Part shown: piece by piece, positions 25,116-33,960 of the stretch | How positions within the stretch are numbered: position 1 is the first letter of the stretch | Layout of the letters: every line of letters starts with the position of its first letter | From: Bradyrhizobium macuxiense | GTDB lineage: Bacteria; Pseudomonadota; Alphaproteobacteria; Rhizobiales; Xanthobacteraceae | Direction of reading: 5' to 3' | Assembly: GCF_007993935.1 (NCBI RefSeq) | Contig: NZ_VITY01000019.1 | Location: 1 to 64,000, forward strand | Length of the DNA: 64,000 bases | Program-made: the position numbers and the translations under genes | The notes under the pieces: generated by a model | What the model saw: the letters and a program-made list of their open reading frames with translations, nothing else | What the model was told of the DNA's origin: nothing | Databases searched by the model: none

Positions 25116-28100
25116 ATGATCTCGAAATTCTTCATCGAGCGGCCGGTCCTTTCCAACGTCATCGCGATCCTGATGATCCTGATCGGCGGCGTGGCGCTGT
25201 ACAATCTCGCGGTCGCGCAATATCCCGACGTCGTACCACCGACGGTGCAGGTGACGACGCGCTATCCCGGTGCATCCGCCAAGACGGTGGTCGACACCGT
25301 GGCGCTGCCGATCGAGCAGCAGGTCAACGGCGTCGAGGACATGCTGTACATGCAGTCCTACAGCGGCGCCGACGGCACCTACACGCTGACGGTGACCTTC
25401 AAGATCGGCACCGATCTGAACTTCGCGCAGGTGCTGGTACAGAACCGCGTCTCCTCGGCGCTGGCGCAGCTGCCGACCTCTGTGCAGAACCAGGGCGTCA
25501 CGGTGCAGAAGAAGTCGACTTCGATCCTGCTGTTCGTGACGCTGACCTCGCCGAACAAGACCTATGACAGCCTGTTCCTGTCGAACTATGCCACCATCAA
25601 CATCCGCGACGAGCTGTCCCGCCTGCCGGGGGTCGGCAACGTCACGGTGTTCGGCGCCGGGCAGTATTCGATGCGGGTCTGGCTCGATCCGAACAAGCTG
25701 CAGGCGCGCGGGCTGGTGCCGCAGGACGTCATCCAGGCGATCCAGCAGCAGAGCCTGCAGGTCACTGCCGGTCAGGTCGGCGCGCCGCCGACGCCGGCCG
25801 GGCAGGCGTTCCAGTACACGCTCAACGTCAACGGCCGGCTCGACGACAAGAGTCAGTTCGAGGACATCATCGTCAAATCAGGCACTGTCGGCGACGTCAC
25901 CCGGGTCCGCGACGTCGGCTCGGTCGAACTCGGCGCGCAGACCTACAGCCAGATCTTCTCGCTGAACCAGAAGCCGGCGACCGGCATCGGTGTATTCCAG
26001 TCGCCCGGCGCCAATGCGCTGCAGGTCGAGAAGGCGGTCGAGAAGAAGATGGCGGAGCTGGCAAAGCAGTTCCCGCAGGACATCAAATACGACACGCCGT
26101 TCGACACCACCAAGTTCGTCAACGCCTCGATCGAGGAGGTCTACAAGACCCTGATCGAGGCCGGCCTCCTGGTGCTGGTCGTGATCCTGGTCTTCCTGCA
26201 GGACTGGCGGGCGATGCTGGTGCCGGCAACCACGGTGCCGGTCACCATCATCGGCGCGTTCGCGGGCATGGCCGCGCTCGGCTTCACCATCAACCTGTCG
26301 ACGCTGTTTGCGATCGTGCTGGCGATCGGCATCGTGGTCGACGACGCCATCGTCGTGGTCGAGGGCGCGGCGCACAATATCGAGCGCGGCATGAACGGTC
26401 ACGACGCCGCGATCAAGGCGATGGACGAATTGTTCGCGCCGATCGTCGGCATCACGCTGGTCTTGATCTCGGTGTTCCTGCCCGCGGCGTTCCTGCCCGG
26501 GCTGACCGGGCGGATGTATGCGCAATTCGCGCTTGTCATCGCCGCGACCGCGCTGCTCAGCGCGATCAATGCCGCGACCCTGAAGCCGACGCAATGCGCG
26601 CTATGGCTGCGTCCACCGGCGCCGCCCCAACAGCGCAACTTCTTCTATCGCGGCTTCAATGCGGTCTATGACCGGCTGGAGCGCGGCTATACCCGCATCG
26701 TGAGCGGCATTGCCGGGCACGCCAAGACCTCGGTCGCGGTCGCCCTTGTCATCATCGGGCTCGCCGGCTACGGGCTGTCGCGGGTGCCGACCGGCTTCAT
26801 TCCGATCGAGGATCAAGGCTATCTGCTCGCCGCGGTGCAATTGCCCGATGGCGCAGCCCTCGATCGCACCCAGCACGTGCTGGACGAGGTCACCCAGATT
26901 GCCAGCAAGACGCCCGGCGTCGAGCAGGTGGTCAGCATCGCCGGCATCTCGGCGCTCGACAACTCCTCGAGCCTCGCCAATGCCGGCGTCGCCTACCTGA
27001 TCCTGAAGGATTGGGGCGCGCGGGGGCCGGGTGAGGACCTGCGCTCGCTGGTCTACGGGCTCAACGACAAGCTCGCGGCGATCCAGGAGGCGCGCATCCT
27101 GGTGATCCCGCCGCCGCCGATCCAGGGCATCGGCAACGCCGCCGGCTTTGCCATGCAGGTCGAACTGCGCGACGGCAACGCCGATTACGGCAAGCTGCAG
27201 GCGATTACCGGGGCGATCGTGGCCAACGCCCAGACCCAGAGCGCGCTGCAGCGGGTGCAGTCGTCGTTCCGCTCGATGGTGCCGCAATTCGACGTCGAGG
27301 TCGACCGCATCAAGACGCAGACCCTCCACGTCACCCCCGACCAGATCTTCGCGGCGCTGTCGTCCTATGTGGGCGCGAGCTACGTCAACCAGTTCACCAA
27401 GTTCGGCCGCACCTTCCAGGTCTACACCCAGGCCGAGGCACAGTATCGCTTGTCGCTGCGCGACATCGAAAACATGATGGTGCGCAACAGCAACGGAGAC
27501 ATGATCCCGCTCGGCACGGTGGCCAAAATCACGCCGTCGGTCGGCCCGTCGCTGATCAGCCTCTACAACCTCTATCCGTCCGCTTCCATCATCGGCCTGC
27601 CGGCGCAGGGCTACTCGTCCGGCCAGTCGATGACGCTGATGGAGGAGATCGCGGCAAAGACGCTGCCGGCGGGCGCGGGTTTTGCGTGGACGGCGATGTC
27701 GTATCAGGAGAAGGAGGTCGGCAGCCAGATCTACTATGTGTTCGCGCTGGCGCTGCTCTTGGTCTACCTCGTGCTCGCCGGGCAATATGAGAGCTGGTAT
27801 GCGCCGATCTCGGTGATCCTGGCCGTGCCGCTATCGCTGCTCGGTCCGACGCTGGTGCTGTTGAGCCTGCGGATCGAGAACAACCTCTACACCCAGATCG
27901 GCACCATCCTGCTGATCGCGCTGTCGGCCAAGAACGCGATCCTGATCGTCGAGGTCGCGCTCGAGCATCACATCCGGGACGGCAAGCCGGTGCTGGAGTC
28001 GGCGATCGACGCGGCGCGCGCCCGGTTCCGGCCGATCCTGATGACGTCGTTTGCGTTCATCCTCGGCGTGCTGCCGCTGGTGCTGGCGACCGGCGCCGGC

Positions 28101-28286
28101 GCCAACGCCCGCAAGTCGATCGGCATCACCGTGTTCTCCGGCATGATCGCCTCGACCTGCCTCGCGGTGCTGTTCGTGCCGGCGTTCTTCGTCGTGGTGC
28201 AGAACTTCGAGAACTGGCGCAAGGCGAAGAAGGGCAAGGCGGCCGGGCCACGAGCCGCCCCGCAGGCGTCAAGCACGGTGCATTAG
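25116..28286 (+). CDS. RND multidrug efflux permease (HAE1 family)
   Basis: An inner-membrane proton-driven pump of 1056 residues, the normal AcrB/MexF length. It starts MISKFFIERPVLSNVIAILM, has two periplasmic halves and twelve predicted membrane segments, and shows the internal repeat of the family. GIVVDDAIVVVE contains the Asp-Asp pair of the proton relay in TM4, and SAKNAILIVEVA the relay lysine region of TM10. ATG 25116 follows AGTGAGGGGC; only 10 bp separate it from the adaptor gene. Substrates are likely hydrophobic toxic compounds. No local TetR/AcrR regulator is present. Confidence 0.92.
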   Translation: MISKFFIERPVLSNVIAILMILIGGVALYNLAVAQYPDVVPPTVQVTTRYPGASAKTVVDTVALPIEQQVNGVEDMLYMQSYSGADGTYTLTVTFKIGTDLNFAQVLVQNRVSSALAQLPTSVQNQGVTVQKKSTSILLFVTLTSPNKTYDSLFLSNYATINIRDELSRLPGVGNVTVFGAGQYSMRVWLDPNKLQARGLVPQDVIQAIQQQSLQVTAGQVGAPPTPAGQAFQYTLNVNGRLDDKSQFEDIIVKSGTVGDVTRVRDVGSVELGAQTYSQIFSLNQKPATGIGVFQSPGANALQVEKAVEKKMAELAKQFPQDIKYDTPFDTTKFVNASIEEVYKTLIEAGLLVLVVILVFLQDWRAMLVPATTVPVTIIGAFAGMAALGFTINLSTLFAIVLAIGIVVDDAIVVVEGAAHNIERGMNGHDAAIKAMDELFAPIVGITLVLISVFLPAAFLPGLTGRMYAQFALVIAATALLSAINAATLKPTQCALWLRPPAPPQQRNFFYRGFNAVYDRLERGYTRIVSGIAGHAKTSVAVALVIIGLAGYGLSRVPTGFIPIEDQGYLLAAVQLPDGAALDRTQHVLDEVTQIASKTPGVEQVVSIAGISALDNSSSLANAGVAYLILKDWGARGPGEDLRSLVYGLNDKLAAIQEARILVIPPPPIQGIGNAAGFAMQVELRDGNADYGKLQAITGAIVANAQTQSALQRVQSSFRSMVPQFDVEVDRIKTQTLHVTPDQIFAALSSYVGASYVNQFTKFGRTFQVYTQAEAQYRLSLRDIENMMVRNSNGDMIPLGTVAKITPSVGPSLISLYNLYPSASIIGLPAQGYSSGQSMTLMEEIAAKTLPAGAGFAWTAMSYQEKEVGSQIYYVFALALLLVYLVLAGQYESWYAPISVILAVPLSLLGPTLVLLSLRIENNLYTQIGTILLIALSAKNAILIVEVALEHHIRDGKPVLESAIDAARARFRPILMTSFAFILGVLPLVLATGAGANARKSIGITVFSGMIASTCLAVLFVPAFFVVVQNFENWRKAKKGKAAGPRAAPQASSTVH

Positions 28287-28310
28287 GCTCCACGCACCCA
28301 AACTCTATCC

Positions 28311-28434
28311 CCGTCACCCTGACGAGGCCGCGAAGCGGCCGTCTCGAAGGGTCGACGGCCCGGCTTTCTCCACGCCGCTCAGCCGGGCCGTGCATCCTTC
28401 GAGACGCGCAAGAGCGCGCACCTCAGGATGACGG
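28311..28434. repeat. Interspersed palindromic repeat family D
   Basis: CCGTCACCCTGACGAGGCCG plus TCTCGAAGGGTC pairs with ATCCTTCGAGACGCGC plus CACCTCAGGATGACGG; the central loop carries a further inverted pair CGGCCCGGC/GCCGGGCCG. The partner copy is at 12564-12676. Lies between convergent genes. Confidence 0.8.
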
Positions 28435-28450
28435 AGTTTGTAACAGTCGC

Positions 28451-28540
28451 GTAGGACGGGTTAGCCGAAGGCGTAACCCGCCATCTTCTCCGCGGCGCGA
28501 AGTCGGTGGGTTACGCTGCGCTAACCCACCCTACGCACCG
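28451..28540. repeat. Interspersed repeat family F
   Basis: CGTAGGACGGGTTAGCCGAA with GGCGTAACCCGCC is followed by GTGGGTTACGCTGCGCTAAC then CCACCCTACG: two nested hairpins in tandem. Related to 8750-8813. Confidence 0.6.
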
Positions 28541-28550
28541 TGCTTCCCGC

Positions 28551-29552
28551 CTACACCTTCACCATGCGCTTGCCGCGGTTCTCGCCGGCCAGGAGCCCGA
28601 TCAGCGCCTGCGGGGTGTTCTCGATGCCGTCGATGACGTCTTCCTGGACCTTGAGCTTGCCCGAGGAGACCCAGGACTGCAGGTCGGCGAGCGCGGCGTC
28701 GCGCTGGTCCATGTAGTCCATCACGATGAAGCCCTGCATGACGAGCCGCTTCACCACGATCAGGCCGGGCACGCCGCGCGGGCCGTGCGCCGAGGGGACG
28801 CCGTCATACTGCGAGATCGCGCCGCAACAGGCGATCCGGCCGCGGTTGTTCATCTGCGCCAGGCAGGCCTCCAGGATGTCGCCGCCGACATTGTCGAAAT
28901 AGACGTCGATGCCCTTCGGCGCCGCTGCACGCAGCGCCTTGTAGGTGGCGCCGTCCTTGTAGTCGACGGCGGCGTCGAAGCCGAGCTCCGACGTCAGCCA
29001 GTGGCACTTGTCCTTGCCGCCGGCGATGCCGACCACCCGGCAGCCCTTGATCTTGGCGATCTGGCCGACGATCGAGCCGACCGAGCCGGCGGCCGCCGAC
29101 ACCACCACGGTCTCACCCTCCTTGGGTTTGCCGACATGGAGCAGGCCGAAATAGGCGGTCAGGCCGGCGACGCCATAGACGCTGAGCAGATGCGTCATCG
29201 GCTCGAGCTTCGGCATCTTCGCCAGGTGCTTGGCGGGTACGGCGGCGTAATCCTGCCAGCCGGTGTCGCCGAACACGATATCGCCCGGCTTCAGGCCGGG
29301 GTCATTCGACGACACCACCTCGGCGATGCTGCCGCCGGCCATCACGGTGTTGGCTTCGACCGCAGCGCGGTAGGTGGCGCCGTGCATCCAGGCGCGGTTG
29401 GCGGCGTCGAGCGAGATGTAGCGCGTCCGCACCAGCGCCTCGCCGTCCTTCGGCGCGGGGACCGTGCCCTTGGTCAGGCGAAAATGCTCGGAGCCAAGCT
29501 TGCCGGTCGGCTTTTCAACAAGCAGGATCTGGCGATTGACGGTGTCGTTCAT
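28551..29552 (-). CDS. NADP-dependent oxidoreductase (zinc-free MDR, leukotriene B4 dehydrogenase-like)
   Basis: A 333-residue medium-chain dehydrogenase/reductase without zinc-ligand cysteines. The cofactor site is VVVSAAAGSVGSIVGQIAKIKGCRVVGIAGGKDKC, with GSVGS as glycine motif and the GG-KDK stretch binding the NADP 2'-phosphate. The block YISLDAANRAWM and DGYFDNVGG-like IDVYFDNVGGDILEA are typical of the PTGR/CurA/YncB group that reduces alpha,beta-unsaturated ketones and aldehydes. ATG 29552 follows GGGGGAG. Monocistronic; likely detoxification. Confidence 0.87.
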   Translation of the reverse strand: MNDTVNRQILLVEKPTGKLGSEHFRLTKGTVPAPKDGEALVRTRYISLDAANRAWMHGATYRAAVEANTVMAGGSIAEVVSSNDPGLKPGDIVFGDTGWQDYAAVPAKHLAKMPKLEPMTHLLSVYGVAGLTAYFGLLHVGKPKEGETVVVSAAAGSVGSIVGQIAKIKGCRVVGIAGGKDKCHWLTSELGFDAAVDYKDGATYKALRAAAPKGIDVYFDNVGGDILEACLAQMNNRGRIACCGAISQYDGVPSAHGPRGVPGLIVVKRLVMQGFIVMDYMDQRDAALADLQSWVSSGKLKVQEDVIDGIENTPQALIGLLAGENRGKRMVKV

Positions 29553-29769
29553 TGTGGTGTCTCCCCCTCGCGTTGGTCGTTTCGCATGCAGTTTGACTGC
29601 GACGCGCGCAGCTTAGTGCACAGATTGTGCGCTGCATGAACGCTAGTCCCCACGCTGGCATTCCACAACGGGAACAGATTGGCAAAGTCCCGCTGGACGC
29701 GAAGCGTGTTGCGTAGCTGCGTAAATCTGCCACACTTGCCTTTCGCCGGGAACTTACGGGGGTAAGAGA

Positions 29770-31059
29770 ATGTCGAACAGGTTTACGCAGTACATCCTGA
29801 TTGCGATGGTCCTTGGCATCGCAATGGGGACGATCGTCTTCAACTATCTGCCTGACAGCCGCGCCGAGATCGCAGCCGACGTCAACCTGATCGCGATGCT
29901 GTTCCTGCGCCTGATCAAGATGATCATCGCGCCGCTGGTGTTTGCGACCCTCGTCGGCGGCATCGCCCATATGGGAAGCGGCGCCAAGCTCGGGCGCATC
30001 TTCGCCAAGACCATGGGCTGGTTCGTCTCCGCCTCCTTCGTTTCGCTGCTGCTCGGCCTCGTGATGGTCAACCTGCTGCAGCCCGGCGCCAATTTCCCCG
30101 GCACGCTGCCCGACAAGGCGCAGTCCACCGGCCTGCCGGTCTCGGCCTTCTCGATCGAAAAGTTCCTGACCCATCTGATCCCGACCTCGATCGCGGATGC
30201 AATGGCGCAGAACGAGATCCTGCAGATCGTGGTGTTCGCGGTGTTCTTCGCGGTCGCGCTCGGCGCCATGCCTGAGCGGGCCAAGCCGATCATGAGCCTG
30301 ATCGACGACCTCGCGCACATCATGCTCAAGGTCACCGGCTACGTGATGCTGTTCGCGCCGATCGCGGTGTGGGCCGCGATCATGGCGACCGTCTCGAAGA
30401 ACGGCCTCGGCGTGCTCTGGAAGCTGATCGTCTTCATGGGCGGGTTCTATCTGTCGCTGCTGATCCTGTGGGGCATCCTGGTCGCGGTCGGCTTCGTCGT
30501 GATCGGGCCACGCTACAGCCATCTGCTGCGGCTGATCCGCGAGCCCTTGATGATCGCGTTCTCGACCGCCTCCTCGGAGGCGGCCTACCCGAAGACGCTG
30601 GAGGGGCTGAACCGGTTCGGCGCCTCCTCGCGGATCTCGGCGTTCGTGCTGCCGCTCGGCTATTCCTTCAACCTCGACGGCACCATGATGTACTGCACCT
30701 TCGCGAGCATCTTCATCGCGCAGACCTACCACATCGAGATGTCGCTCGGCACGCAGCTCGCGATGCTGGCAACGCTGATGATCACCTCGAAGGGCGTCGC
30801 CGGCGTGCCGCGCGCCTCGCTGGTGGTGATCGCCTCGACGCTGTCGCAGTTCGGCATCCCCGAGGCCGGGTTGTTGATGATCATGGGCATCGACACCTTC
30901 CTCGACATGGGCCGCAGCGCCACCAACGTGATCGGCAACTCGCTGGCCACATCAGTGGTCGCGAAGTGGGAGGGCGAGCTGAAGGCCGAGCACGAGCTCG
31001 GGCCCGACGATGCGGTGCCGCAGGATGCGGTGCCTGGTGCCGTCATGGCCGGCCATTGA
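29770..31059 (+). CDS. Dicarboxylate/amino acid:cation symporter (DAACS)
   Basis: An inner-membrane symporter of 429 residues with about eight membrane segments and two re-entrant loops. The hallmark FSTASSEAAYPKTLEGLNRFG corresponds to the serine-rich hairpin HP1; LPLGYSFNLDGTMMYCTF is the unwound TM7 motif, and TLMITSKGVAGVPRASLVV is hairpin HP2. The MGIDTFLDMGRSATNVIGN segment supplies the aspartate and asparagine that bind substrate and cation. Substrate could be C4-dicarboxylates (DctA) or glutamate/aspartate (GltP); the adjacent amino-acid binding protein favours glutamate/aspartate. GGGGGTAAGAG precedes the ATG. Confidence 0.9.
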   Translation: MSNRFTQYILIAMVLGIAMGTIVFNYLPDSRAEIAADVNLIAMLFLRLIKMIIAPLVFATLVGGIAHMGSGAKLGRIFAKTMGWFVSASFVSLLLGLVMVNLLQPGANFPGTLPDKAQSTGLPVSAFSIEKFLTHLIPTSIADAMAQNEILQIVVFAVFFAVALGAMPERAKPIMSLIDDLAHIMLKVTGYVMLFAPIAVWAAIMATVSKNGLGVLWKLIVFMGGFYLSLLILWGILVAVGFVVIGPRYSHLLRLIREPLMIAFSTASSEAAYPKTLEGLNRFGASSRISAFVLPLGYSFNLDGTMMYCTFASIFIAQTYHIEMSLGTQLAMLATLMITSKGVAGVPRASLVVIASTLSQFGIPEAGLLMIMGIDTFLDMGRSATNVIGNSLATSVVAKWEGELKAEHELGPDDAVPQDAVPGAVMAGH

Positions 31060-31071
31060 CGGGAGGGATGC

Positions 31072-32043
31072 ATGCATCGCGCCCGCTGGAGGCCGATCCG
31101 GGCTGAGGGGCCTCACCTGTCGACATGCCTGCTGTCGGCATGTCTGCTGTCGGCATGTCTGCTGGTGGCAAGCCTGCTCGGCGGACCGGCCACCGCTCAG
31201 CCGGCGGGCGAGGGGCTCAGCCCCACGCTCGCCAACATCAAGGCCACGCACATGGTGCGGATCGGCTATCGCGAGAGCTCGCCGCCGTTCTCGTTCCTCG
31301 ACCACTCCAACCGGCCGATCGGCTACAGCCTCGAGCTGTGCGATGCGATCGTCGACGAGATCGGGGCCGAGGTCGACGACGCCGACCTCAAGATCGATTA
31401 CGTCAAGGTCACCTCCGACGACCGCATTCCGGCGATCGTCGACAAGAAGATCGATCTCGAATGCGGATCGACCACGGCGAACTCGGAGCGCGGCAAGCAG
31501 GTCGCATTCTCGCCGCTGATGTTCGTGGCCGGCACCAAGCTGATGGTGCCGAAGGCTTCCAGCGTCAACCAGGTCGCCGACCTGAAGGGCAAGACCGTGG
31601 TGGTCACCAAGGGCACCACCAACGAGCAGGCGATGCACAATGTCGACGCCAAGCAGCAGCTCGGCCTCAACATCGTCACCGCCCCTGATCACGAGCAGTC
31701 CTACCAGATGCTGGTGGACGGCAAGGCGGATGCGTTCGCGACCGACGACATCCTGCTCTACGGCCTGATCGCGCGGCACAAGTCGCAGGACAAATTCCGC
31801 GTCACCGGCGACTATCTGTCCTACGATCCCTACGGCATCATGTACCGCAAGGGCGAGCCGCAGATGAAGGACGTGGTCGAGCGCGCGTTCCGCAAGCTCG
31901 CCTCGAATCGCGACATCGTCCCGCTCTACAACAAATGGTTCGTCGCCCGTCTGCCGACCGGCGAGAAGCTCAACGTCGCGCTGTCACCGCAGCTCGAAGA
32001 AGCCTTCAAGGCGCTCGACGATTCGGCTGGTGGTGCGAACTAG
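31072..32043 (+). CDS. Amino-acid ABC transporter substrate-binding protein (glutamate/aspartate type)
   Basis: A periplasmic binding protein of 323 residues of the GltI/BztA group: VRIGYRESSPPFSFLDHSNRPIGYSLELC at the start of the mature domain, the LECGSTTANSERGKQVAFS ligand loop and VTKGTTNEQ in lobe 2. The ATG is 12 bp after the symporter stop with GGGAGGG upstream, so the two are cotranscribed, yet no permease or ATPase follows. It may act with a transporter encoded elsewhere. The signal peptide is unusual: its hydrophobic core is encoded by four tandem 15-bp units and contains three cysteines in LSAC-like settings, so lipidation is possible; otherwise cleavage is near ATA-QPA. Confidence 0.85.
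   Translation: MHRARWRPIRAEGPHLSTCLLSACLLSACLLVASLLGGPATAQPAGEGLSPTLANIKATHMVRIGYRESSPPFSFLDHSNRPIGYSLELCDAIVDEIGAEVDDADLKIDYVKVTSDDRIPAIVDKKIDLECGSTTANSERGKQVAFSPLMFVAGTKLMVPKASSVNQVADLKGKTVVVTKGTTNEQAMHNVDAKQQLGLNIVTAPDHEQSYQMLVDGKADAFATDDILLYGLIARHKSQDKFRVTGDYLSYDPYGIMYRKGEPQMKDVVERAFRKLASNRDIVPLYNKWFVARLPTGEKLNVALSPQLEEAFKALDDSAGGAN
31117..31176 (+). repeat. In-frame 15-bp tandem repeat (4 units) in signal peptide
   Basis: Four consecutive 15-bp units: CTGTCGACATGCCTG, CTGTCGGCATGTCTG, CTGTCGGCATGTCTG, CTGGTGGCAAGCCTG. Units 2 and 3 are identical. They encode LSTCL, LSACL, LSACL and LVASL, the hydrophobic core of the signal peptide. The unit length is a multiple of three, so slippage would alter its length without a frameshift. 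Confidence 0.9.
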
Positions 32044-32256
32044 AGCGCGATGAATTTAGATCGAGTGGGTTTGGCTGCGTGCTCGCTTTACCTCTCCCCA
32101 TTGGGGAGAGGTCGATTTGCGAAGCAAATCGGGTGAGGGGCCGCAGCCCTAACGAGGGACCGTAACCCCTCACCCGGCGGTACGCGCCGACCTCTCCCAA
32201 GGGAGAGGTGAAACTCCGCTGCCGATCCGGTTCAACCTAATCTCATCACGCTTTAG
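32042..32256. repeat. Family E repeat nested between arms of a family G-like repeat
   Basis: The outer arms AGAGCGCGATGAATTTAG (32042-) and CTAATCTCATCACGCTTTAG (-32256) are inversely related. Between them, 32090-32210 is a family E element: CCTCTCCCCATTGGGGAGAGG, GGGTGAGGGG, CCCCTCACCC and CCTCTCCCAAGGGAGAGG, that is, two hairpins in mirror order. No coding sequence is seen. Confidence 0.65.
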
Positions 32257-32313
32257 GCTCGAACTTCGGCTTCTCCCCAAGTGGGAGAGGTCGAAAGTAC
32301 GGTGCGGCTTCGC

Positions 32314-32541
32314 TCATCGCCAATGGCGATACCGCAGGTCCAGGCACTGCCGCACCCAGTATCCATTCACATGGATCAACTGGCATGGGCTCGGCGGCGG
32401 TTCCTTGATGATTGGATATCCGTGGATGTCGATGTTCGTCGGGGCGGTGACGCCGCGCCAGAACACGGCGTGGGCGGCCGGTGGATTGAAAGCGGCGGCG
32501 AACGCCGTGGCTGCGATGAAGCTCAAAAGGAGTTTGCGCAT
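32314..32541 (-). CDS. Small secreted protein, 75 residues
   Basis: Signal peptide MRKLLLSFIAATAFAAAFNP with cleavage near AHA-VFW, then a mature part of about 48 residues containing PTNIDIHGYPIIKEPPPSPC and VNGYWVRQCLDLRYRHWR. The two cysteines and the closing aromatic/basic motif resemble other short secreted proteins in this window (22352-22564, 45216-45479). Function unknown. The ribosome-binding site is weak but the signal peptide starts exactly at this ATG. Confidence 0.65.
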   Translation of the reverse strand: MRKLLLSFIAATAFAAAFNPPAAHAVFWRGVTAPTNIDIHGYPIIKEPPPSPCQLIHVNGYWVRQCLDLRYRHWR

Positions 32542-32612
32542 AATTTGTATCCGGATCGATTAATCCGCATCAGCGTACTCCCTTGAGCCGGAGGAGCAAG
32601 CCGCTGAATGGA

Positions 32613-32897
32613 TCAAAATGGCGGAGTGAATTTTGCCGCAAGCTGCGTCGCCGCACGCGCGTAGCCGCCGTGGACCGCCATGCAGGCGAGGGCAACGATG
32701 CCGACCGCCGCCAGAACAACCATGACCTGGAAGAGCGCGCGTCCAAGGATCGCTCCCATCAAGACTCCATCGATCCGGCGGGGATCTTGCTTCGAGTTTC
32801 CACGCGCCGCGATCTCTGGAGCATCATCGGCAAACGAGATTGTGCTGTTGAAGTCTGCGAGCTCGTCGCTTCGCCGGCTAATGTCGCTTCGCGACAA
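32613..32897 (-). CDS. Hypothetical membrane protein, 94 residues
   Basis: A hydrophilic N-terminal half of about 45 residues is followed by one strong transmembrane segment (ALFQVMVVLAAVGIVALACMAV) and a short basic tail. The start at TTG 32897 overlaps the upstream gene by 20 bp, consistent with coupling, but an internal start is possible. No family recognised. Confidence 0.5.
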   Translation of the reverse strand: MSRSDISRRSDELADFNSTISFADDAPEIAARGNSKQDPRRIDGVLMGAILGRALFQVMVVLAAVGIVALACMAVHGGYARAATQLAAKFTPPF

Positions 32898-33138
32898 GCC
32901 GATCGACCTGCTGCTTCAGTGCCGCTTCCATTTCAGAAATGATGTCGTCCGGCAGGCGTACGCCAACCGGATCAGCGGTCCTTTGCTCCATCGTCTGACG
33001 CCGCACGACGCGGGCATGACGTTCGAGGGCATGATCTTCGACCAGTCGTCGGGAGGACGGATAGCCTGGCGCCCCAGCCGTCGCGTCGGCCCTGGAAGGT
33101 TCGTCAAAGTCCTGATCCGGCTGTCCGGCGTTCTTCAT
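32878..33138 (-). CDS. Hypothetical protein, 86 residues
   Basis: Start ATG 33138 has an excellent ribosome-binding site, AGGAGG at 8 bp, which decides against the longer frame from 33249. The protein is charged and soluble. Its end, VGVRLPDDIISEMEAALKQQVDRLV, reads like a short strand plus amphipathic helix, vaguely like a ribbon-helix-helix or an oligomerisation helix, but this is not enough to call a domain. It overlaps the small membrane protein downstream. Confidence 0.6.
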   Translation of the reverse strand: MKNAGQPDQDFDEPSRADATAGAPGYPSSRRLVEDHALERHARVVRRQTMEQRTADPVGVRLPDDIISEMEAALKQQVDRLVAKRH

Positions 33139-33347
33139 GCGTTTTGCCTCCTGGCACGACTTCCTTTCCTCGAGCCCGAGCCATTCGGCTCGCCGCACAT
33201 CAATGACGCCGAAACCTCGAAAGTTGTTCCGGACGGAACTTGCAAACATCCCACGGAACAGTCAGCCATCGAGTCTGGAACCAGAACCATACGCGTTCTC
33301 AATGATTAACTTTGGTTGATGACTGTGGTCGATCGTTGGAGGTTGCC

Positions 33348-33704
33348 ATGGGTTACGCGAGGCTAGTTCGGCAGACCGCAATCGTGGTCGAAGACGATAC
33401 AATCCAGCGCGACATGATTGCGCTGTTGCTGGAAGAAGGTCACTTCGACGTCATCCAATGCGAAGACGCAGAGACGGCGGCACTGGCCATCAAGATGCGT
33501 CACCCGTCGCTGGTGGTCACCGACGTCAAGCTCACGGGCAAAATGAGCGGCATCGAGCTTGCACGTTTGGCCCTCGATTGCGATCCGGGCGTGCGCGTTA
33601 TGGTGATCTCGGGCCTGCCCTTGGTCGGCGCTCTGCCTGACGGCGTCAAGTTCTTTCCGAAGCCGGTTTATCCACCGGCGCTGCTGCGTGAGCTCGCGCT
33701 GTAG
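33348..33704 (+). CDS. Single-domain response regulator (CheY-like receiver)
   Basis: A 118-residue receiver domain without output domain. The acidic pocket is in VVEDDT, the phosphoacceptor aspartate in VVTDVKLTG, the switch threonine/serine in MVISGLP and the conserved lysine in FFPKPVYP. ATG 33348 follows TTGGAGG at 5 bp. No histidine kinase is encoded nearby, so the partner is elsewhere. A 66-residue coiled-coil protein gene follows after 24 bp and may be cotranscribed. Confidence 0.87.
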   Translation: MGYARLVRQTAIVVEDDTIQRDMIALLLEEGHFDVIQCEDAETAALAIKMRHPSLVVTDVKLTGKMSGIELARLALDCDPGVRVMVISGLPLVGALPDGVKFFPKPVYPPALLRELAL

Positions 33705-33728
33705 TTCTTGCCGGCTGGATGTTGGCTC

Positions 33729-33929
33729 ATGCAGGACGATCCCGAGATCGATTGGCACCGCGAGCAGATCAAGAAGAACCGTGAGCTGATCGCGGAATTG
33801 GAATCCGGAAATACGGCGGGGGCTGACGTGTTTCCGGAGACGCAAGCCGAGATCGACCGTCTCACGGCACAGATCGAGCAGTCCGAATTGATCGTCGCCG
33901 CCCATGAAAAGGAACACCCGCGAGACTGA
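33729..33929 (+). CDS. Hypothetical coiled-coil protein, 66 residues
   Basis: Starts at ATG 33729, 24 bp after the response regulator. Two amphipathic helices are predicted by eye: DWHREQIKKNRELIAELESG and QAEIDRLTAQIEQSELIVAA, separated by a short loop, suggesting a helical hairpin or dimer. No family was recognised. A role with the response regulator is only inferred from proximity. Confidence 0.55.
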   Translation: MQDDPEIDWHREQIKKNRELIAELESGNTAGADVFPETQAEIDRLTAQIEQSELIVAAHEKEHPRD

Positions 33930-33960
33930 TGGGGGGCTCGAGGGGGGCGTGGCACGTAGC

